Notes under the pieces: model-generated
The model's input: only the letters and a program-made list of their open reading frames with translations
Database searches by the model: none
Told to the model about the DNA's origin: nothing
Assembly (NCBI GenBank): GCA_023151115.1
Contig: JAKLJP010000029.1
Span: 31,255 to 95,254, forward strand
Length of the DNA: 64,000 bases
Source: Anaerolineae bacterium
GTDB lineage: Bacteria; Chloroflexota; Anaerolineae; 4572-78; J111
Direction: 5' to 3'
Part shown: positions 15,566 to 24,383 of the stretch, in pieces
Layout of the letters: each line of letters begins with the position of its first letter
How positions within the stretch are numbered: position 1 is the first letter of the stretch
Made by a program: the position numbers and the translations under genes

Positions 15566-18214
15566 ATGACCACTCCTGTTCGCCAACAATATTTATCGGT
15601 CAAAAAACAATACCCCGATACGATTGTCTTTTTTCGCCTGGGCGACTTCTACGAAACCTTTGACGAGGACGCCCGAACCATCGCCAAGGCGCTCGACATC
15701 GTGCTGACCTCGCGCAATGTAGATAAAGGACAGCGTGTACCGATGGCTGGCGTGCCCTATCATGCCGTCGAAAGTTACCTGGCCCGGCTGATTCGGGCCG
15801 GCTTCAAGGTGGCGATTTGCGAGCAGTTGGGCAGCGAGCCGATCAAGGGGTTAGTCCCCCGCGAGGTCATCCGGGTGGTCACGCCCGGCACGGTGGTCGA
15901 GTCAAATCTGCTGACGGCCAAGGAGAACAACTATCTGGCGGCGGTAGTGATTCAGGGAGAGCGAGCCGGGATCGCTTTTGTAGACATCACCACCGGTGAG
16001 TTTGCCGCCACCCAGGTGCAGGGCCACGACCTGGCCCGGCTGCTGCTGAACGAGATTACCCGCCTCAAACCGGCGGAGATTATTGCCCCCAATCCGGCCA
16101 GCCTGGAACCCCTTGAACCGTTGAGCACGCCCCGCTCGCTCTACGACGAGTGGCGGTTTGAAGCCAGCCACGCCCAGCAGGTGCTGCAGCGCCACTTCGA
16201 GGTAGCGACGCTGGATGGTTTTGGACTGGGCGGCAAGCCGCTGGCCGTGCAGGCCGCCGGAGCAATTATTCAATATGTGGCCGACGCCCAGAAACAAGCC
16301 CTGGCCCACATCGCCCGCCTCACCGCCTATAACACCGACGCTTTTATGGCTCTCGACGCGGCCACCCGGCGCAACCTGGAACTGACCGAGACGATTCGTT
16401 CCGGCGCGGTCCAGGGGTCGCTGCTGGGGGTGTTGGACAAAACGATCACCCCGATGGGCGGGCGGCTGCTCCGCACCTGGCTGCACCAACCGCTGCTCGA
16501 CGTGGCCGCCTTGAACGAGCGCCTCGATGCCGTCGAAACTTTCTTCAACGACACCCTGGCTCGCGGCGACCTGCGCACCCGGCTCAAAGAAATCGCCGAT
16601 CTGGAACGCTTGACCAACCGCACCATTCAGGGCATCGCCCAGCCGCGAGACTTGTTAGCCATTAAACGCAGCTTGGAAGCCGTGCCGGTTATCCAGCAAA
16701 TCCTGGAAAATTTACGATTTACGATTTACGATTTACGATTAAATGAATCGAAAACTTCATCCCCCAATCTCCAATCTCCAATCTCCAATCTCAAGTTAGA
16801 CCCCTGCACCGACATTTCCAGCCTCATCGCCCAGGCGATTGTGGACGACCCACCGGCGGTGATCGCTAAGGGCGGTTTTATCCGGCCCGGTTTTTCGGCG
16901 GAACTGGATGGAATTATTGCCAGTTCCCGCGAGGCCAAAGTGTGGGTGGCCAATCTGGAGCCGCAGGAGCGCCAGCGCACCGGCATCAAGAGTCTGAAGG
17001 TCAGCTTTAACAAGGTTTTTGGCTATTACATCGAGGTGTCTCACGCCAACCGTGACCTGATTCCGCCCGATTACATTCGCAAGCAAACCCTGGTCAATGC
17101 CGAGCGCTACATCACCCCCGAGCTAAAGGAGTACGAAAGCCTGATCCTCAACGCCGACGAAAGACAGCTTGAGGTGGAAACGCGCATCTTCAAAGAGGTT
17201 TGCGCGCGCATTGGGGCAGCCGCCGAGCGTATCCTGGCTACTTCGCGCGGCCTGGCCTATCTGGACAGCGTGGCCGCCCTGGCCGAAGTGGCCCAGCACC
17301 ACAACTACAACCGCCCCAGCCTGAGCGACGATGACGTGCTGGAAATTATCAATGGCCGCCATCCGGTGGTCGAAACTATGCCCCTGCTCGACGCCGATGG
17401 ACTGGCGACCGCTTTTGTGCCCAACGATGTCTGCCTGTCGCGAGAGGAACTGATCCACATCATCACCGGTCCCAACATGTCGGGCAAATCCACCTTTTTG
17501 CGACAGGTGGCGCTAATTGTGCTGATGGCTCAAATCGGCAGCTTTGTGCCGGCGGATAAGGCCAAAATTGGGCTGGTGGACCGTATCTTCACCCGGATTG
17601 GGGCGCAGGATGAGATTCACGCCGGGCAAAGCACCTTTATGGTCGAGATGGTCGAAACGGCCTCGATTCTGTCCCAAAGCACCCCGCGCAGCCTGCTGAT
17701 TCTGGACGAGGTGGGCCGGGGGACCAGCACCTACGACGGCCTGGCCATCGCCCGCGCGGTGGTCGAGTACATCCACAACAACCCCAAAATTCGGGCCAAA
17801 ACCCTCTTTGCCACCCATTACCACGAACTGACTGAACTGGCCCGTTATTTGCCCCACGTGCGCAATTACAATGTGGCCGTGACCGAGGAAGGCAACAAAG
17901 TTGTCTTTCTGCACAAAATTGTGCCAGGCGGGGCCGACCGCTCCTACGGTATCCATGTGGCTCAAATTGCCGGGATTCCGAAAGCGGTCATCAGCCGGGC
18001 CAACGAGATTCTGGAGGAGTTGGAAGGCAGCGCCGCCTTTCAGGAGAAAAAAGCCCGCGTCCGTGATGCCTTTGCGGGCGGGGTGCAGATGTCGTTTTTG
18101 GGGCCGGAAACCCATCCGCTGATCGAGGAGATCAAGGGGCTGGAGGTGGACCAGTTGTCGCCGCTGGAGGCGTTGAATAAGCTGTACGAGTTGAAACAGA
18201 AGGCGACGGGCTAG
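15566..18214 (+). CDS. mutS: DNA mismatch repair protein MutS
   Basis: An 882-residue MutS, which recognises mismatches as a dimer and recruits MutL. Residues 1-110 are the mismatch-binding domain with the conserved FFRLGDFYETFDEDA (Phe and Glu of the Phe-X-Glu motif). Connector, lever and clamp domains follow, and the ATPase domain near residue 630 shows HIITGPNMSGKSTFLRQ (Walker A), LLILDEVGRGTSTYDG (Walker B and dimer motif) and LFATHYHELTEL. Residues about 383-410 in the lever region are a low-complexity insert encoded by heptamer repeats, absent from ordinary MutS. No mutL is adjacent. Confidence 0.97.
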   Translation: MTTPVRQQYLSVKKQYPDTIVFFRLGDFYETFDEDARTIAKALDIVLTSRNVDKGQRVPMAGVPYHAVESYLARLIRAGFKVAICEQLGSEPIKGLVPREVIRVVTPGTVVESNLLTAKENNYLAAVVIQGERAGIAFVDITTGEFAATQVQGHDLARLLLNEITRLKPAEIIAPNPASLEPLEPLSTPRSLYDEWRFEASHAQQVLQRHFEVATLDGFGLGGKPLAVQAAGAIIQYVADAQKQALAHIARLTAYNTDAFMALDAATRRNLELTETIRSGAVQGSLLGVLDKTITPMGGRLLRTWLHQPLLDVAALNERLDAVETFFNDTLARGDLRTRLKEIADLERLTNRTIQGIAQPRDLLAIKRSLEAVPVIQQILENLRFTIYDLRLNESKTSSPNLQSPISNLKLDPCTDISSLIAQAIVDDPPAVIAKGGFIRPGFSAELDGIIASSREAKVWVANLEPQERQRTGIKSLKVSFNKVFGYYIEVSHANRDLIPPDYIRKQTLVNAERYITPELKEYESLILNADERQLEVETRIFKEVCARIGAAAERILATSRGLAYLDSVAALAEVAQHHNYNRPSLSDDDVLEIINGRHPVVETMPLLDADGLATAFVPNDVCLSREELIHIITGPNMSGKSTFLRQVALIVLMAQIGSFVPADKAKIGLVDRIFTRIGAQDEIHAGQSTFMVEMVETASILSQSTPRSLLILDEVGRGTSTYDGLAIARAVVEYIHNNPKIRAKTLFATHYHELTELARYLPHVRNYNVAVTEEGNKVVFLHKIVPGGADRSYGIHVAQIAGIPKAVISRANEILEELEGSAAFQEKKARVRDAFAGGVQMSFLGPETHPLIEEIKGLEVDQLSPLEALNKLYELKQKATG
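16712..16795. repeat. Heptamer insert in frame within mutS
   Basis: Four ATTTACG-type heptamers are followed, after an unrelated stretch, by four CAATCTC heptamers. The insert is about 84 bp, a multiple of both 3 and 7, so the reading frame is kept. Confidence 0.8.
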
Positions 18215-18261
18215 AGATTGAAGATTGAATTAGACCATGCCACAATTAAAATCAGCCAAAA

Positions 18262-18306
18262 CGTCTTGCGTGTTCCATTTTTATTACGCAAGACGCAAGA
18301 CGCAGC
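18262..18306. repeat. Heptamer hairpin upstream of fmdB-type gene
   Basis: GTCTTGCGT pairs with ACGCAAGAC; the right arm repeats as CGCAAGA units. It lies between mutS and the zinc-ribbon gene and resembles the hairpin at 8700-8755. Confidence 0.7.
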
Positions 18307-18344
18307 ACCCACTGTGTCTCTCTTTTCTCAGGAGATAACCAGCC

Positions 18345-18623
18345 ATGCCCATCTACGAATACGAATGTGCCACCTGCGGTGAACGGTTTGATAAACTCAT
18401 CCGCTCCCTCAGCCGCATGCCGGCGGAGATAGCCTGCCCGGCTTGCCGGAGCATTGAGACTCGACGGCTGATCTCTGCCCCGGCTGTTCACACCGGCGAT
18501 GGCGGCGACGGCGAGAGCGAAGCCGCGGCAGATACGGCTTTAGCCAAACCCGCCGTTTTTGGGCGCAAAGAGCTGAATGAAGCTCTGGCCAAAAAAAAGG
18601 AGTTACGAGAGTCTTCCTCTTGA
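18345..18623 (+). CDS. FmdB-family zinc ribbon protein
   Basis: A 92-residue protein with the FmdB/CxxC_CxxC_SSSS opening MPIYEYECATCGERFDKL and a second pair of cysteines in IACPACRS, forming a zinc ribbon. The C-terminal half is acidic and Ala-rich, then basic. FmdB proteins are small putative regulators of unproven function. A GGAG site is upstream of the ATG. Confidence 0.85.
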   Translation: MPIYEYECATCGERFDKLIRSLSRMPAEIACPACRSIETRRLISAPAVHTGDGGDGESEAAADTALAKPAVFGRKELNEALAKKKELRESSS

Positions 18624-18651
18624 GTGTAGAGCGTTCATCTGAGATAAAATT

Positions 18652-18719
18652 CGCCACTAATTTCACGAATTAACACCATTTTTTTTACCTTTATTCGTGA
18701 AAATTCGTGTCATTCGTGG
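18652..18719. repeat. Inverted repeat of TTCGTG-type units
   Basis: CACTAATTTCACGAATT on the left is matched by AATTCGTGTCATTCGTGG-type units on the right. It lies downstream of the fmdB-type gene and before a clear terminator. Confidence 0.5.
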
Positions 18720-18780
18720 CTTAAAATGTTCAACAACACTTTACGGGGACATTCTGTGTCAGCCACATGACCCCTTAAAC

Positions 18781-18822
18781 AACAACCCCCACCTTGCTTG
18801 ATAAAGGCGGGGGTTGTTTTTG
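18781..18822. terminator. Rho-independent terminator
   Basis: AACAACCCCC at 18781-18790 pairs with GGGGGTTGTT at 18809-18818, followed by TTTT on the plus strand. It separates the convergent fmdB-type gene and the zinc-ribbon membrane gene and may act in both directions. Confidence 0.8.
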
Positions 18823-18835
18823 ATAAAGTGAACTT

Positions 18836-19441
18836 CTAGGCCGGGCCGGCTTCCGGCAGGTGGGGTCGGGTTTCGTCGCCGCGTAAGAGTGGGGCGTTTG
18901 GCTCAACCACCGAAGCCACCGGAGCCGCCACCATGGGCCGCGTTTCGGACATGACCTGGCCGGAAGAGTTATCGAAATGGTCGGGTGGGGCGGTGGCGAC
19001 GCTCACGTGCATGCCACAGTAGGGGCAGATATTCCAGAGCAAGTTCAGGCTCTTTTGGCAGTGGGGACAAATCTTCTTCAGGGTAGTATGGCAGTCGGGG
19101 CAAACTACCCAGGCTTCATCTACCTGGCGCGAGCAGCCGGGGCAGCGGGGCCGCTCTTCCAAATCTTGCAACAGCGCCTCTTCTTCCAGGGAACGCTCGT
19201 ACAACTCGGCCAGGGTGACGGGTGGGCGCAGCAAAAAGTACAGCACCAACCCCAACGGACCAAAAACCACCACCATCAACGTTGCCAGCAAAATGGCAAA
19301 AACATCACGCGAGCGCCGTTTGACATCCCGAAAAGTCCAGATAATCAGGCTCAACCACAGCGCCAGGAAAAACGCTCCCCCAAAGGCCAGGATGACTTGC
19401 AGCCCGGTAATAATGAAGGAGGGAATTTGAATTTCAGGCAT
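18836..19441 (-). CDS. Membrane protein with double zinc ribbon
   Basis: A 201-residue protein. Residues 12-75 hold two membrane helices (IITGLQVILAFGGAFFLALWLSLIIW and FAILLATLMVVVFGPLGLVLYFLL). The cytoplasmic part has a pair of zinc ribbons: CPGCSRQVDEAWVVCPDCHT and CPHCQKSLNLLWNICPYCG, eight cysteines in all. The C-terminus is disordered. Such proteins are common in Chloroflexota and of unknown function; the ribbons may bind protein or nucleic acid. Confidence 0.75.
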   Translation of the reverse strand: MPEIQIPSFIITGLQVILAFGGAFFLALWLSLIIWTFRDVKRRSRDVFAILLATLMVVVFGPLGLVLYFLLRPPVTLAELYERSLEEEALLQDLEERPRCPGCSRQVDEAWVVCPDCHTTLKKICPHCQKSLNLLWNICPYCGMHVSVATAPPDHFDNSSGQVMSETRPMVAAPVASVVEPNAPLLRGDETRPHLPEAGPA

Positions 19442-19558
19442 TAAATTTTACTCCATTTTTGTTTTATGTTTAAGGTTGGAACATTGAACGGACCAACGCG
19501 CACCCGATTATACCACAATCGAGATTTGAGACAAGCAGCCGAACAAATTTGAGCGTGG

Positions 19559-19987
19559 CTATAAAACACCAACCCGCCAGCGATAAACTAAATCTGCGCC
19601 GAGCCAGGCCGTTGCCAAAACCGCAATGGTTCCCAAAAGCATCAAACCCAAGTAGAGCCAGCGCCGGCCGGTCAGCACATTGGGCCAGCGGAAACGTAGA
19701 TAGAGCAGCAACCCATTCAAAATGAGCAGGGCAACCCCGGCGGTAATATGGCTGTTGACATTTTCCCGGCGAGGATCGGCCAGTTCGAGTTGGTTCTGGT
19801 CCACCAGCCCGGTCAGGCTGGCGATAAGCGCCGCCAACCAACTTAAGGTAAAACTCCAGCAGGCAAACTGCTCATAATCAGCGCGCCCGCGCCACAGATA
19901 AGCCAGCGTTAGCAGCACCCCCAACATATAAAAAGCAATGGGGAAATGAACGGTCATGGGGTGAAAGGGGTGTCCAAAAAAAGTCAT
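19559..19987 (-). CDS. DUF2231-family membrane protein
   Basis: About 142 residues with four membrane helices. The N-terminal HPFHPMTVHFPIAFYMLG is the DUF2231 signature: histidines at the membrane edge, often linked with haem or redox proteins. GLVDQNQLELAD and NSHITAGVALLI complete the pattern. The upstream ATG at 20023 would add a hydrophobic 12-residue extension without support; ATG 19987 is preferred. Function unknown. Confidence 0.78.
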   Translation of the reverse strand: MTFFGHPFHPMTVHFPIAFYMLGVLLTLAYLWRGRADYEQFACWSFTLSWLAALIASLTGLVDQNQLELADPRRENVNSHITAGVALLILNGLLLYLRFRWPNVLTGRRWLYLGLMLLGTIAVLATAWLGADLVYRWRVGVL

Positions 19988-20023
19988 GGTCTGGAGGGTA
20001 AGAAAAAGGTAACAGAGTAGCAA

Positions 20024-20060
20024 ACTTATGATCTGCTACCTGCTACCTTGCTACATGTTT
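20024..20060. repeat. Heptamer repeat tract
   Basis: AGAGTAGCAAACTTATGATCT is followed by CTGCTAC/CTGCTAC/CTTGCTAC units, which can pair with the preceding GTAGC. Same family as the tract at 11877-11932. Confidence 0.55.
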
Positions 20061-20116
20061 TAGCGGCAAAAACTTTTCTGAAGTACTATGAGGTAAGAGC
20101 AGCAACATTTCCTGAC

Positions 20117-20153
20117 CCCTACTCCCTACTCCTTACTCCCTACTTCCTACTTC
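20117..20153. repeat. Heptamer tract encoding the end of the adenosyltransferase
   Basis: CCTACTC/CCTACTC/CTTACTC/CCTACTT/CCTACTT units. On the minus strand the final residues EVGSRE and the TAA stop of the adenosyltransferase gene are read from this tract. Confidence 0.8.
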
Positions 20154-20702
20154 TTTAGCCAGGGTCGTGCGCTGTCCCGCCAGGTGTTCTTCGTAGCGGG
20201 CCAGAGCGAAGAGGAGCGAGGAAAGCCGGTTCAAATAGCGAATGACTTCCTCATTTTCCAACCCATCTTCGTGCATAACGCGGGCCACGCAGCGTTCAGC
20301 CCGTCTGATAACCGTGCGGGCCACATCCAGCCAGGCGCTAATGGCCGTATCGCCGGGGACGACAAATTGGGTCAGCGGTGGAATTTCAGCGCCGATTTGG
20401 TCAGTTTCCGCTTCCAGCCATGCCACCCGGTCAGCCGTCATTTGGGTGGGCAGCTTGACGCCGGGAGCGGTGGCCAATTCGCCCATCAGAATCCACAGGT
20501 CACGCTGAGCTTCCAGAATGAGCTTTTTGGTCCGGGCGCTGGCGGCAGGGTCGGCCCGAACCACCCCCATAAAGGAACTGGCCTCATCCACCGTACCATA
20601 AGCTTCCGGGCGCAAATCATATTTGGGCACCCGCTCTTTGCCCAGCAGGCTGGTAAAGCCTTCGTCGCCGAGGCGGGTGTAAAGAATGGTCTGTTTGGAC
20701 AT
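20133..20702 (-). CDS. Cob(I)alamin adenosyltransferase, PduO type
   Basis: A 189-residue ATP:cob(I)alamin adenosyltransferase, which makes adenosylcobalamin in the cytosol. Signatures: LYTRLGDEGFTSLLGKERVPK (ATP-binding), YGTVDEASSFMG, VARTVIRRAERCV and the corrinoid-binding YLNRLSSLLFALAR. The length is normal. The last six residues are encoded by a heptamer repeat tract and are probably a replaced tail. No other cobalamin gene or cobalamin riboswitch is seen nearby. Confidence 0.92.
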   Translation of the reverse strand: MSKQTILYTRLGDEGFTSLLGKERVPKYDLRPEAYGTVDEASSFMGVVRADPAASARTKKLILEAQRDLWILMGELATAPGVKLPTQMTADRVAWLEAETDQIGAEIPPLTQFVVPGDTAISAWLDVARTVIRRAERCVARVMHEDGLENEEVIRYLNRLSSLLFALARYEEHLAGQRTTLAKEVGSRE

Positions 20703-20724
20703 AATACCCTTTTAGGATTTTGGT

Positions 20725-20807
20725 CCAATACATTTCAAATAAGGCCGTAGCATAGGGCCTTGTGCCCGCCCACAAGGGGCTAAACTACGTTATTTGAAAA
20801 GTATTGG
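20725..20807. repeat. 83-bp hairpin element overlapping a gene end
   Basis: Outer arms CCAATACATTTCAAATAA and TTATTTGAAAAGTATTGG, middle arms CGTAG/CTACG and an inner CCTTGTG-CCCGCC-CACAAGG hairpin make one long cruciform. The right arm supplies the last codons and stop of the HEAT gene (20790). The core motif TAGGGCCTTGTGCCCGCCCA recurs, changed, at 22957-22989. Confidence 0.8.
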
Positions 20808-21590
20808 TTTTGGTCTGGCCTCAACCAGTTTTTCCAACGAGCGCCGGGCCTGCTGGCGGACGCCCTGGTGCGAATCTTTGAGCAGTGCCGTCAGCGGTTC
20901 GCGGGTGATAGCACTTTTGAATTTACCCAGCGCCTCCGCCGACCAAAATCGAACCGCCGGCTCACCGTCGCTTAAAGCTTTGATGAGGGCCCGGGTTGCC
21001 TTGGCCTTGTTTAACACTTTGATGTCATGTTCGGCACAAATTCGCCCCAGGGCAATGGCCGAACCGTAGCGGGCATCCGGGTCGTCATCGTTGAGCAAAG
21101 TTTCAACCAGGGCGTCAATGGCTTCATCGCCCAATTGATTGAGCTGGAAGATGGCAAATTCGTGGTTTTCCGGCTCATCCAGGGCGGCGATCAGCCGCTC
21201 GATTCGTTCCTGCTGCTGGCGCGCTTCCTTTTCCTTCAACACTTCCAGCCGTTCAAGCTGCGCCCGCCGCCGGATTTCTTGCATCTCGGCTCGCTTGGCC
21301 CTGGCCCGTTCCAGGTGCGCCCCGCAGTGAGCGCAGTAAACCACATCAATCCGGTTAAGCGAGTGACACAGGATGCAGTCTGCCTTGAGCGAGCCGCCGC
21401 AGTTGGAACAGTAGCGCAGCTCTTCCCGGTTAGGGGTTTGGCACTGCGGGCAGAGCACGGTTTGGTCGGTCGCCAGATCGGTAATTAATAAGGCTGTGCC
21501 GCAACGGGGACATTCAAATTTTTTGTTGGGTAAGAAATTGCCGGAGAGGGAACCGCCACAACTGGGACAGACAAGTCGTTCGATTTTCAT
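20790..21590 (-). CDS. Zinc-ribbon and HEAT-repeat protein
   Basis: A 266-residue protein starting at ATG 21590 (an ATG at 21626 overlaps the upstream tsaD gene and is less likely). Residues 1-95 contain several zinc ribbons: CPSCGG, CPRCG, CPQCQTPN, CSNCGG, CHSLN and CAHCG. Residues 100-130 are a charged helix rich in Arg, Glu and Gln. Residues 140-260 are HEAT-like repeats (DEAIDALVETLLNDDDPDARYGSAIALG; SDGEPAVRFWSAEALGKF). It probably binds other proteins. It is encoded 7 bp downstream of tsaD and likely cotranscribed. Confidence 0.78.
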   Translation of the reverse strand: MKIERLVCPSCGGSLSGNFLPNKKFECPRCGTALLITDLATDQTVLCPQCQTPNREELRYCSNCGGSLKADCILCHSLNRIDVVYCAHCGAHLERARAKRAEMQEIRRRAQLERLEVLKEKEARQQQERIERLIAALDEPENHEFAIFQLNQLGDEAIDALVETLLNDDDPDARYGSAIALGRICAEHDIKVLNKAKATRALIKALSDGEPAVRFWSAEALGKFKSAITREPLTALLKDSHQGVRQQARRSLEKLVEARPKPILFK

Positions 21591-21597
21591 AGTGTTA

Positions 21598-22653
21598 TCA
21601 CCCCAAGCGCAAATTAGCCGACACATCCAAATCCCAATCGGCCACCTGACCGGCTTGCAGCCGCCAATAGGCCGCCGCGCCGATCATGGCCGCATTATCG
21701 GTGCAGAGATAAAGCGGCGGCACGCGCACCGGACGCCCCGCTTCGGCCGTCATTTTGTTGCGCAGCAGGGCGTTAGCCGAGACGCCGCCGGCCAACAAAA
21801 TCTCGCTGGCCTGGTATTGTTCAGCCGCGGCGATAGTTTTGGTCACCAAGACATCCACCACGGCCATTTGGAACGAAGCGGCAATATCGGCGACGGGCAT
21901 GGTCCGCAGCGGCAGTTGAGCCTGGCCGGTCCCCGCCCGCAGCACATTCTCGCTGTTGGTGTGGCGCTGCACCACCCGCAAAACCGCCGTTTTGAGACCG
22001 GAAAAGCTGAAATCAAAGCCATCGCCCAGGCGAGCGCGGGGAAAACTGTAGGTATTGGGGTTGCCGCCTTCCGCGGCCTTTTGAATGGCCGGCCCGCCGG
22101 GAAAACCAATATCGAGCATGCGCGCCACCTTGTCGAAAGCCTCTCCGGCGGCGTCGTCAATGGTACGGCCCAAAATTTCATAATCCCCGTGGCCGCGAAG
22201 CAACACCAATTCGGTATGACCGCCGGACACCAGCAGGCAGACCGCCGGAAAGTTAATCGGCGGCGGCTGGCCCAGGCGCTCGGTATCCAGCCAGTTAGAA
22301 TAAAGGTGTCCTTCCAGGTGATTAACACCCACCAGGGGTAGGTTAAGCCCTACGGCAATACCTTTAGCTGCGTTAACCCCCACCAGCAGGCTGCCCGCCA
22401 GCCCCGGCCCGTGGGTAACGGCAACGGCGTTCAATTCATTCCAGCCGGTGCGGGCCTCGATCAGCGCATCCTGGATAACGGTCCCAATCGCCAAAACATG
22501 CTGGCGCGAGGCCACTTCGGGAAAAATACCGCCGTAGCGCCGGTGAATATCAATCTGCGAAGCGACCACATTCGATTTGATCCGAAAGCCATCTTCAATC
22601 ACCGCTGCGGCGGTTTCATCGCACGAGGTTTCGATGGCAAGAATTTTGGTCAT
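21598..22653 (-). CDS. tsaD: tRNA N6-adenosine threonylcarbamoyltransferase TsaD
   Basis: A 351-residue Kae1/TsaD protein, which transfers the threonylcarbamoyl group to A37 of ANN-decoding tRNAs. Signatures: [19 protein letters not shown] (ASKHA phosphate loop), [20 protein letters not shown], the metal-binding His pair in [22 protein letters not shown], and the C-terminal [15 protein letters not shown] and [13 protein letters not shown]. It is the first gene of a unit with the zinc-ribbon HEAT protein. Confidence 0.96.
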   Translation of the reverse strand: MTKILAIETSCDETAAAVIEDGFRIKSNVVASQIDIHRRYGGIFPEVASRQHVLAIGTVIQDALIEARTGWNELNAVAVTHGPGLAGSLLVGVNAAKGIAVGLNLPLVGVNHLEGHLYSNWLDTERLGQPPPINFPAVCLLVSGGHTELVLLRGHGDYEILGRTIDDAAGEAFDKVARMLDIGFPGGPAIQKAAEGGNPNTYSFPRARLGDGFDFSFSGLKTAVLRVVQRHTNSENVLRAGTGQAQLPLRTMPVADIAASFQMAVVDVLVTKTIAAAEQYQASEILLAGGVSANALLRNKMTAEAGRPVRVPPLYLCTDNAAMIGAAAYWRLQAGQVADWDLDVSANLRLG

Positions 22654-22830
22654 GGCAATTGTTCCTGTGGGTCTGTTCTTCTCGGCTGTAGTTGCTACTT
22701 TACAATGTACTGATAGTTCTTTTGCATTGTTTTAAGTAAAACTTTCACCTACGCAGAGGTAACTTCTTGTTGCCCTAAATAACTTACTTTCATACACAAT
22801 TATACCTTGCCCTACACTCATGCACAATAG

Positions 22831-22965
22831 CCCTCAATAAAGGCTGAGCCGAAGGTCCATGCCCACGTGGTACTGGGTAAAACCGATGGATGGGACGGCT
22901 ACGGAGGCCATATCTTGGAGGCCCGCATCTGGCCCGCTCTGGAAGCCCGGTTGGACGTAGTTTAG
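22831..22965 (+). pseudogene. Remnant of a PPC/DUF296 domain gene
   Basis: A short open stretch translates as KVHAHVVLGKTDGWDGYGGHILEARIWPALEARLDVV; the HxHxxLGxxDG...YGGH pattern is the core of PPC (DUF296, PD1-like) domains. It has no start codon, an in-frame TAG at 22828 and a stop at 22963, so only the middle of the domain is left. Its end merges with a hairpin repeat at 22957-22989. The rest of the 369-bp gap holds nothing recognisable. Confidence 0.55.
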
Positions 22966-22989
22966 GGCTTTATGTCCGCCCAAAACTAC
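22957..22989. repeat. Hairpin related to the 83-bp element
   Basis: GTAGTTT pairs with AAACTAC; the centre GGGCTTTATGTCCGCCC resembles the core of the element at 20725-20807. Confidence 0.6.
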
Positions 22990-23022
22990 CCTTGAAGCGC
23001 CTAGCTTCTACTCATATCAAAC

Positions 23023-23520
23023 TCAGCCTTCGAGATTAATCATACTGGCCCAGGTGCGGATCACCAGCCAGTCACGATAGTCGCCCACAGTGGCCTTGAC
23101 CGATTTGATAACCATCTTTTCACCAAAATTCAGCTTGTCGAGATTAATGTAGCCATGAAACAGAATAACATCTCGCGGTTTAATCGCTTCTCGCACAGAG
23201 GCTAAATTCTCTGGAAAGGTCCAACCGCTCATAATTTCGTTGGGATCGCCCTCGCCGGTCGGGCCGCTGGAAAAAAGCCAGACCGGCCGGCTGGCGAGCA
23301 TTTCTTGATGGGTTCGCAAAAATTTAGTCGCCCCTTTGAGCCAGCTCCCCGCGTAGACGGCGCTGCCGATGACAAAGCCGTCATACTCGGCCAGGCTGCC
23401 GACTTCTGATATGGGTTTGACCTCGACTTCGTACTCGCGTTTGATTAACTCCTTGCCGATAACTTCGGCAATCTCGGCCGTCGAGCCGTACTTGCTGGCA
23501 TACGTCACCAACACTTTCAT
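23023..23520 (-). CDS. Flavodoxin domain protein
   Basis: A 165-residue flavodoxin-like protein (protoporphyrinogen oxidase HemG/flavodoxin_5 type). MKVLVTYASKYGSTAEIAEVIGKEL is the FMN phosphate-binding loop, YDGFVIGSAVYAGSW and WLFSSGPTGEGDP are the isoalloxazine-contacting loops. An AAGGAGG site lies upstream of the ATG. Such proteins carry electrons or act as menaquinone-dependent oxidases; the genomic context does not decide. Confidence 0.88.
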   Translation of the reverse strand: MKVLVTYASKYGSTAEIAEVIGKELIKREYEVEVKPISEVGSLAEYDGFVIGSAVYAGSWLKGATKFLRTHQEMLASRPVWLFSSGPTGEGDPNEIMSGWTFPENLASVREAIKPRDVILFHGYINLDKLNFGEKMVIKSVKATVGDYRDWLVIRTWASMINLEG

Positions 23521-23692
23521 CCATATCCTCCTTAAAAATAGTAACCGTAATCAGTGTAACTGATTGTTGGTTACCGGTTACGTTCTATTCGATGATGGCA
23601 GGCAGATAAATCCTTCAACTATCATACCGGCAAAAAACAGATGAGCAAAGTGTCATTTGTCATAATTCACCGAGGCGAATGTCAGAAATGGC

Positions 23693-24370
23693 TCACCCAC
23701 GGCCATAAGCTCTCGGCCGCAGCCAGCGAGCCAGACGGCGCTCGAAGCAGCCCCGCCGGTCGAGGGAATGGGCTTGGTTCAGCAGCCATTCGACCAGATA
23801 TTCACGCAGGTTATCCAGCCGCCCCGGCTGCGACTCCTTAATCAAGGCGCGTATATCCAGCCATAAAGCGGTCGCTTCCAAGGGAAATTGAATCTCATCC
23901 AAAATGTCGAGGTGGACCGGGATCACCGAAGCATCAGGCAGCACTTCGTTGAGGTAGCGCTGCGCGCGGGCGGCGTGGTAAAGATGGGTTAGGGCAAAGA
24001 TGTGAGCCAAGCCATGGACCCGGCGCAGCACCCGCACCATTCGTACTTCGAGCAAAGTGCAGTTGGTGAGCTGGCGGATAATCACATAATCAGCCGGGAT
24101 TTGGAAGCGCTCAATCAGCAATTTCCTGACCACATGGGCGTCGGGGGTTAATTTTGGCCCGTGGACATCGGAGGCGACAAAAATTAGATAAGGTTTAGGT
24201 GGGGGAGCGCTGTACCACAGGGCCGCCGCCATCGCCACCCGGCCCCACAGTTGTTTGTTTTCCTTTTTAGTCCCCTGGCGTTTGCCCATAATCAACACGG
24301 CTGAAGGAGTAGCCGGCCACTCGGGTTCGGCGGGTTCAGTTGAAGATAGGTTGTTAGTTAAGGCATTCAT
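23693..24370 (-). CDS. DUF218/YdcF-like protein
   Basis: About 225 residues. SAVLIMGKRQGTKKE begins a Rossmann-like domain, RVAMAAALWYSAPPPKPYLIFVASDVHG and a later TNCTLLEVRMVRVLRRVHGLAHIFALTHLYHAARAQRYL follow the order of DUF218 (YdcF/SanA/ElyC) proteins. Members are linked with envelope or undecaprenyl-phosphate metabolism or S-adenosylmethionine binding. There is no membrane helix. Start uncertain: ATGs at 24370 and 24379 and TTG at 24385 are all possible, none with a clear ribosome site. It follows the dioxygenase gene after a heptamer hairpin. Confidence 0.6.
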   Translation of the reverse strand: MNALTNNLSSTEPAEPEWPATPSAVLIMGKRQGTKKENKQLWGRVAMAAALWYSAPPPKPYLIFVASDVHGPKLTPDAHVVRKLLIERFQIPADYVIIRQLTNCTLLEVRMVRVLRRVHGLAHIFALTHLYHAARAQRYLNEVLPDASVIPVHLDILDEIQFPLEATALWLDIRALIKESQPGRLDNLREYLVEWLLNQAHSLDRRGCFERRLARWLRPRAYGRG

Positions 24371-24383
24371 GGTATACATTGTC

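Noticed and set aside
20133..20790. Cobalamin riboswitch near the adenosyltransferase gene
   Set aside because: The upstream gap holds only the 83-bp hairpin element; no B12-box-like sequence was seen.
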